Below are positions 60,372 to 64,000 of a DNA stretch of 64,000 bases, one piece after another; position 1 is the first letter of the stretch, and each line of letters starts with the position of its first letter. Both the position numbers and the translations under genes were made by a program. Source of the DNA: Bacillota bacterium (GTDB lineage Bacteria; Bacillota; Clostridia; Lachnospirales; Lachnospiraceae); NCBI GenBank assembly GCA_023423045.1, contig JAFAGA010000024.1, positions 86,092 to 150,091 on the forward strand. Direction: 5' to 3'. The notes under the pieces were generated by a model that searched no databases, was not told the DNA's origin, and saw only the letters and a program-made list of their open reading frames with translations.

Positions 60372-60437
60372 ATGACTTTTAGCATAATTTCATCCAATGA
60401 TACTCCGTACCATATAGTTATTGTATTCTTGTCATAA
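60372..60437 (+). CDS. Possible 21-residue small ORF
   Basis: ATG at 60372 follows AAAAAGGGGAGGCTTTAT, an excellent ribosome site, and runs for 21 codons (MTFSIISSNDTPYHIVIVFLS) to a TAA. It lies behind a possible structured RNA and before the GntR promoter. There is no homology support; it may be a leader peptide or chance. Confidence 0.3.
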   Translation: MTFSIISSNDTPYHIVIVFLS

Positions 60438-60469
60438 TATCGCTTTCATAAGCTTTTCCCAAAACACTG

Positions 60470-60523
60470 TTGACAAAGTAGATACACCTAACTATAATGT
60501 ACTTATTATATAAGTACATTATA
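60470..60523 (+). promoter_or_regulatory. Consensus promoter and palindromic operator of the GntR-ABC operon
   Basis: TTGACA at 60470-60475, a 17-base spacer and TATAAT at 60493-60498. The -10 box is the start of a perfect inverted repeat: TATAATGTACTTA at 60493-60505, five bases, and TAAGTACATTATA at 60511-60523. Such a dyad over the -10 and start site is the expected operator for the GntR repressor encoded just downstream. Confidence 0.85.
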
Positions 60524-60541
60524 GTACAAAGGAGGGGCCAT

Positions 60542-60919
60542 GTGGAGATTATCATCAGCAGTAATACGAGTAAACCGATCTATGAACAAATCACATCACA
60601 GATTAAGGCAATGATTATGAGCGGTGAATTACAGACAGGTGATTCGATTCCATCCATGCGTTCATTGGCAAAATCCATTCATGTTAGTGTTATTACTGTA
60701 CAAAAGGCCTATGAAGATTTGCAGCGGGATGGTTTTATTGAAACGACTGTTGGACGAGGCAGTTTTGTGTCTGCACAGAACAAAGATTTCTTTCAGGAAG
60801 AGCAGCAGAGAAAAGCAGAGGAGCATTTGCAGGAGGCTGCAGACCTTGCGCGTACCAGTAATATACCGCTGGATAAGCTGGTTGAGCTTTTGACTATGTT
60901 TTACAACGAGGAGGAGTAA
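60542..60919 (+). CDS. GntR family (YtrA-type) repressor
   Basis: A 125-residue regulator of the short YtrA subgroup: IIISSNTSKPIYEQITSQIKAMI, the winged helix SIPSMRSLAKSIHVSVITVQKAYEDLQRDGFI and the wing TTVGRGSFV, then a short helical dimerisation tail. The frame is open to an ATG at 60497, but that lies inside the operator and promoter; AGGAGGGG is spaced for the GTG at 60542. It starts an operon with an ABC ATPase and permease, the usual YtrA arrangement, and should repress it. Inducers in this group are often cell-wall-active compounds, though that is not shown here. Confidence 0.92.
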   Translation: MEIIISSNTSKPIYEQITSQIKAMIMSGELQTGDSIPSMRSLAKSIHVSVITVQKAYEDLQRDGFIETTVGRGSFVSAQNKDFFQEEQQRKAEEHLQEAADLARTSNIPLDKLVELLTMFYNEEE

Positions 60920-60925
60920 CTGATT

Positions 60926-61789
60926 ATGGAAGCAATTTTACAGGTTGAGAACCTGACGAAACAATATCCTGATTTTAAGCTGGACCATGTTTCATTTTCC
61001 ATTCCGAAAGGCACAATCATGGGCCTGATCGGGGAAAATGGAGCCGGTAAAAGTACCACCATCAACGCCATTCTTAATCTCATCCAGCGGGATGAGGGAA
61101 CCGTCACCTTTTGGGGAGAGAAACTTTCCGCTGACTCCAGGCAAATCAAGGAGGACATTGGGGTTGTATTTGACGGCATCAATTTCTATGAAACACTCAC
61201 CCCGGCCAAGGTGGGCAAGATTTCGGCCGCTGCTTATAAACAGTGGGATCACACTGTTTACTGCGATTATTTAAATAAGTTCCAGCTCCCGTCCGGTAAA
61301 GAAATCAAGACATTTTCCAAGGGCATGAAGATGAAGCTTTGTATTGCTGTCGCACTCTCCCACAAACCAAAGCTGTTAATTCTAGATGAAGCCACCGGAG
61401 GACTCGATCCGATTATGCGTGATGATATATTAGATGTTTTCCTGGAATTTGTGCAGGATGAAAACCACTCTATCCTCATATCTTCCCATATTACAGCAGA
61501 TCTTGAGAAAGTGGCTGATTACATTACCTTTATTCACGAGGGAAAGGTTTTATTCTGCAAGTCAAAGGACGAACTCCGTTATAAATACGGCATTTTGCGG
61601 TGCGGATCAACGCTGTTTGACACAATTGACAAATCCGAGATTCTTGCCTGCCGCAAGCAAGACTACCAGTGGGATGTGCTGGTTGCCGATAAAGAAAAAG
61701 CACAACGCACCTATAAGACAGCGGTAATCGACGATGCTTCTATTGACGATATACTTCTACTTTATGTAAAGGGGGAACAGATAAGATGA
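60926..61789 (+). CDS. ABC transporter ATPase (YtrB-like)
   Basis: A 287-residue ATPase. Walker A is GENGAGKST, the Q-loop VVFDGINFYE is degenerate (D in place of Q, as in this subgroup), the signature is FSKGMKMKL, Walker B LLILDEATGGLDP and the H-loop ISSHI. The C-terminal 70 residues form an extra domain typical of the BcrA/YtrB group. It begins seven bases after the repressor gene and its stop overlaps the permease start (ATGA). The substrate is unknown; family members protect against or export peptide antibiotics. Confidence 0.92.
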   Translation: MEAILQVENLTKQYPDFKLDHVSFSIPKGTIMGLIGENGAGKSTTINAILNLIQRDEGTVTFWGEKLSADSRQIKEDIGVVFDGINFYETLTPAKVGKISAAAYKQWDHTVYCDYLNKFQLPSGKEIKTFSKGMKMKLCIAVALSHKPKLLILDEATGGLDPIMRDDILDVFLEFVQDENHSILISSHITADLEKVADYITFIHEGKVLFCKSKDELRYKYGILRCGSTLFDTIDKSEILACRKQDYQWDVLVADKEKAQRTYKTAVIDDASIDDILLLYVKGEQIR

Positions 61790-62442
61790 AAAGCTTAATT
61801 ATTAAAGATCTGTATAACATTGGACATAATGCGAAATCCATGTTATTTATGCTGCTGGTTTTTGCCTTTGTTTTTATTCCTTACAGCGGACCGGAAGCCT
61901 ATATTATCACCAGCGGTGTCCTATGCAGTATGATGGTTATTACTACCTTCAGCTTTGATGATCATTCCAAGTGGATGAAATATGCTATGGTTACCCCGAT
62001 TTCCAAAAAGGACCTGGTGGCAAGCAAATTTATTGTTCTTCTGATTTTCTCTGCTGTCGGTGTTGTCTTCGGCCTGGTAATTGGCTGCATCGGAGGTATC
62101 CTTGTCCACAAAATTGATTACAGTAATGTCAGTAGCCTTCTCACTTTACCGTTTGTCACTTTGGTGGGTTTGGTGGTTGCGGAGATCTTCGGAAGTGTCT
62201 CCATCCCTCTTTTATTTAAATTCGGTGCAGAGAAAGCCCGCATACTTTCACTGATTTCTTTTATTGTTCCCGCTGTCGTCTGCTTTGGTACCTACGAGCT
62301 TTTACGCTTCTTTGGCATTACTTTTACAGATCTCTTAATATTTATCCTGCTGTGCTCCTCCCCGGTGATTGCACTGGTCTGGAATCTGCTTATGTACAAG
62401 ATCAGCTATGTGATTTTCTCAAAGCGTGAGCTTTTATTCTGA
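61786..62442 (+). CDS. ABC-2 family transporter permease
   Basis: A 218-residue membrane protein with six hydrophobic segments and the family start MKSLIIKDLYNI. The DDHSKWMKYAMVTPISKKDLVASKF loop is the signature of the ABC2_membrane_5 group that pairs with YtrB-like ATPases. It overlaps the ATPase stop by four bases. Its transcript probably ends soon after; a hairpin of TGCACC/GGTGCA lies at about 62472-62515 but lacks a T-run on this strand. Confidence 0.9.
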   Translation: MKSLIIKDLYNIGHNAKSMLFMLLVFAFVFIPYSGPEAYIITSGVLCSMMVITTFSFDDHSKWMKYAMVTPISKKDLVASKFIVLLIFSAVGVVFGLVIGCIGGILVHKIDYSNVSSLLTLPFVTLVGLVVAEIFGSVSIPLLFKFGAEKARILSLISFIVPAVVCFGTYELLRFFGITFTDLLIFILLCSSPVIALVWNLLMYKISYVIFSKRELLF

Positions 62443-62551
62443 GTGATTGAAATATCTGCCTCATGTTGAAATGCACCCCGAAGGCTACGATAAAGTACCT
62501 CCGAGGTGCACTTGTCATGCCTTATTTAAAATATCAGCTTTTCCAGTACGG

Positions 62552-62859
62552 TTACCAAGTCTTCCATTGGCACTTTTTCATGTCTATACGGCCATTTTTC
62601 AGAAAAGCCACTCACTCTTCCTCCAGCAAAGTACGTTGCGGCTGCTCTCCGCCAAAGACATGGTTTGGTGCTATATCCCCCATCCTGTTAACTACCCTGT
62701 GACAGGGAAAGCTTCGCCCTGCAGGTACTTTACTCATGACATAACCAACCACCCTAGGTGCATGCGGTACCCCGGCCATCAGAGCAATCTGCCCATAGGT
62801 GGCAACACAGACATCTGGAATATCGGCTACTATTTCATAATCCTTTGATATAAATTCAT
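62552..62859 (-). pseudogene. Decayed MGMT/alkyltransferase-like gene
   Basis: On the minus strand the sequence reads EIVADIPDVCVATYGQIALMAG, then RVVGYVMSKVPAG and the alkyl-acceptor motif PCHRVVN, GDIAP...FGGEQPQRTLLEEE, and after an in-frame TGA (62612-62614) VAFLKNGRIDMKKCQWKTW, ending at TAA 62552-62554. In the family the TGA position is a glycine (EEGV), so GGA to TGA is likely. Near the 5' end MNLYQRI runs from an ATG at 62857-62859, but one base appears missing before EIVAD (ATT ATGAA where ATT TAT GAA is expected). One frameshift and one stop make it a pseudogene unless these are sequencing errors. Confidence 0.75.
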
Positions 62860-62969
62860 CTGATTTATTGTACTTTCCTTATGAATTCTTCCTGATTGAT
62901 TTTTGATGGTATCAGTTTCCTATGCAAATGCCGCAGTTCATAGTATCCTTGAAGCACTACCCTTAGCCT
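62860..62969 (-). other. Possible gene remnant
   Basis: A minus-strand frame of about 34 codons ends at a TAA just before the MGMT-like start and reads VVLQGYYELRHLHRKLIPSK and on. It looks coding in composition but has no start and no family that I recognise. It may be the tail of another lost gene. Confidence 0.25.
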
Positions 62970-63498
62970 CTATGCGACCGCTTTCTGATAAACAGCAACC
63001 GCCCGGTTAAGTGTAACTGCAAGCAGAGGAAGCATGACGGCAAATGCCAAAAGAACCTTTCCATCCCAAATAACTCCGCTGCCAATACCCGGGAGGCCTC
63101 CACAACATAATATAAGGGGGGGCAGATGGGCGAGAACCTGCAGTCAGGCCGGCCCAAGAGAGATAGGGAGAAGAACTCCCCGTCAGTAAGGTGATCGGAA
63201 GCTGCAATCCAGTGACAACAGCGGCGATCGTACCGATATCTTTTGATACAAGCCCCAGGCTGCTGTTTGCAGCAGACGCCACCGCAGTCAATATACAAAG
63301 CAGGATGAATAAGCTGTAAGTCCCCCTGCATGGATATGAAAGTCCGTAAAGTTTGAAACAACGATGACATGGGCTCCGGCAGCAAAAATGTAACATTATC
63401 CTCAGTACATTTCCCATCAGCAGTGAAAATCGGCTGACAGGTGAAACCCGAAAACGTTCTATCACTTCTGTTTTTTTATGTGCTATGATATAATTAAA
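62970..63498 (-). pseudogene. Decayed ABC-2 permease (C-terminal half)
   Basis: Pieces of a DrrB-like ABC-2 permease occur in order but in different frames on the minus strand: VIERFRVSPVSRFSLLMGNVL, AVASAANSSLGLVSKDIGTIAA and LQLPITLLTG in one, PLYYVVEASRVLAA in another, and PLLAVTLNRAVAVYQKAVA before a TAG at 62970-62972 in a third. The N-terminal half is absent, cut off close to 63498, about 30 bases from the divergent small gene. Several frameshifts make it non-functional. Confidence 0.75.
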
Positions 63499-63527
63499 CA
63501 AACCAAAATTTGTAGGGGGAAATTATT

Positions 63528-63803
63528 ATGTCATTGAACAGATATATAGAGGAAGTCCGAGATTTTCTACGGAAAGTAAATTCAGATAATGAGAACAATC
63601 AACAGAAAATCGAATGGTTAAAAGAAGAATTTACACTACTAGAGGATGCCATTGAAGTCGTGGATATGCCTAAGGTGCAGCATCAACTATATGATATGAT
63701 ATATCTTCTTTTTGAGATTGCGGCTGCTAATGACTTGGATTTAGACAGCGAATGGCAGGCTGGCACTAAAAGAAAAGCAGAAAAATATCTGAAATCTTAC
63801 TGA
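63528..63803 (+). CDS. Small MazG-like protein
   Basis: A 91-residue all-helical protein. The C-terminal half, QLYDMIYLLFEIAAANDLDLDSEWQAGTKRKAEKYL, follows the pattern of MazG-type nucleotide pyrophosphohydrolases (acidic helix, then DLDSEW, then KxxKY), and EEFTLLEDAIEVVD could be the first metal-binding helix. The chain is short and the ExxE motif is not perfect, so activity is uncertain. GTAGGGGGAAA lies before the ATG and TATGATATAATT upstream may be its -10 region. Confidence 0.65.
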   Translation: MSLNRYIEEVRDFLRKVNSDNENNQQKIEWLKEEFTLLEDAIEVVDMPKVQHQLYDMIYLLFEIAAANDLDLDSEWQAGTKRKAEKYLKSY

Positions 63804-64000
63804 CAACTTCCTGGTTGTTGGAATGAAAAATTTAGAATTTAGCGAGAAAATGTATTTAAGAGTTATAAAGAGCGGTAGTGTAAAGTTTGGTATGAAAAAC
63901 TGATGTAAAAAAATATGACCCTTTGAACATTGAAAAAGCAAATATTATGACCAGAAATTTATGCAGTGGCAGGCTACGCCAACCTTGAGTGCAATAAAAA
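63804..64000. other. 3' end of window without recognised gene
   Basis: A 26-codon frame from 63823 lacks support. The last 90 bases look more conserved in flavour than ordinary spacer, but I cannot assign them. Confidence 0.4.

Noticed and set aside
62447..62848. 133-codon plus-strand frame after the ABC operon
   Set aside because: It is antisense to the MGMT-like remnant, whose minus-strand sequence matches a known family.
63007..63501. 164-codon minus-strand frame as an intact gene
   Set aside because: Only parts of it match ABC-2 permeases; the family sequence continues in other frames, so it is a pseudogene.
63823..63903. 26-codon frame near the window end
   Set aside because: No ribosome site of note, no homology, and too short to support.

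Overview
The window reads as a piece of chromosome from a low-to-mid GC Gram-positive anaerobe, most likely a Lachnospiraceae-type clostridium. The reasons are strong AGGAGG ribosome sites, TTGACA/TATAAT promoters, a T-box in front of serS, SLH-domain surface protein, FtsEX with a PcsB-like partner, oxygen-sensitive radical-SAM and ferredoxin-type enzymes, and families I associate with Lachnospiraceae (DUF3877, DUF5685 next to a J-domain protein). No tRNA, rRNA, CRISPR array, transposase or phage module was recognised. The species cannot be named from the sequence alone.

Layout. 1-4.4 kb: 3' part of leuS, a YqeY-like gene, and a minus-strand operon resembling the Bacillus yvl envelope cluster (DUF2089 regulator, SHOCT-like protein, small unknown, holin-IV-like membrane protein). 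4.7-9.2 kb: a KamA-family radical SAM enzyme, a DUF3877 protein, a secreted Big2 Ig-repeat protein and a rhomboid protease. 9.3-11.8 kb: a palindromic repeat array, then a tight trio of DUF5685 protein, J-domain protein with a cysteine-rich tail, and membrane protein. 11.8-15 kb: a serine hydrolase and two ABC-2 permeases without an ATPase. 15-25.1 kb: a surface-export locus with a possible small RNA, two paralogous secreted proteins, an SLH protein, and a MacA/MacB-like exporter. 25.4-34.2 kb: chemoreceptor, serS with T-box, YjjG-type phosphatase, lactonase and a large GGDEF/HD-GYP sensor. 34.3-42.6 kb: methyltransferase, PcrA-type helicase with a translationally coupled 5'-nucleotidase, YkgJ protein, and a two-component pair with an HDOD output. 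42.9-49 kb: an ArsR regulator with a four-module sulfur-transfer flavoprotein, then AraC and WYL regulators and a DUF3795-GNAT fusion. 49.7-52.6 kb: coiled-coil PcsB-like protein, FtsE, FtsX. 52.6-60.1 kb: threonine aldolase, ferredoxin-type aldo/keto reductase, a membrane MshEN protein, an unknown, a PflA-like radical SAM protein and RlmD. 60.5-63.8 kb: a GntR-controlled ABC transporter, two decayed genes (MGMT-like and ABC-2 permease) and a MazG-like small protein.

Possible functional links. The surface locus at 15-25 kb may form one secretion or cell-surface assembly unit. The coiled-coil/FtsEX operon probably controls cell-wall cleavage in division although its partner lacks a hydrolase domain. 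Cyclic di-GMP appears twice: a likely synthesis/breakdown enzyme at 30.8 kb and a candidate receptor with a textbook two-motif MshEN domain at 55.4 kb. The ArsR/flavoprotein pair looks like a reactive-sulfur response.

Structural DNA signals stand out. An 88-bp intergenic repeat bounded by TCATGATATAATGA occurs at four loci, all in the same orientation. A 108-bp palindrome-rich unit is repeated head to tail at 9.3 kb, and a 96-bp double-hairpin unit is duplicated at 55 kb. These are the best candidates for undescribed elements.
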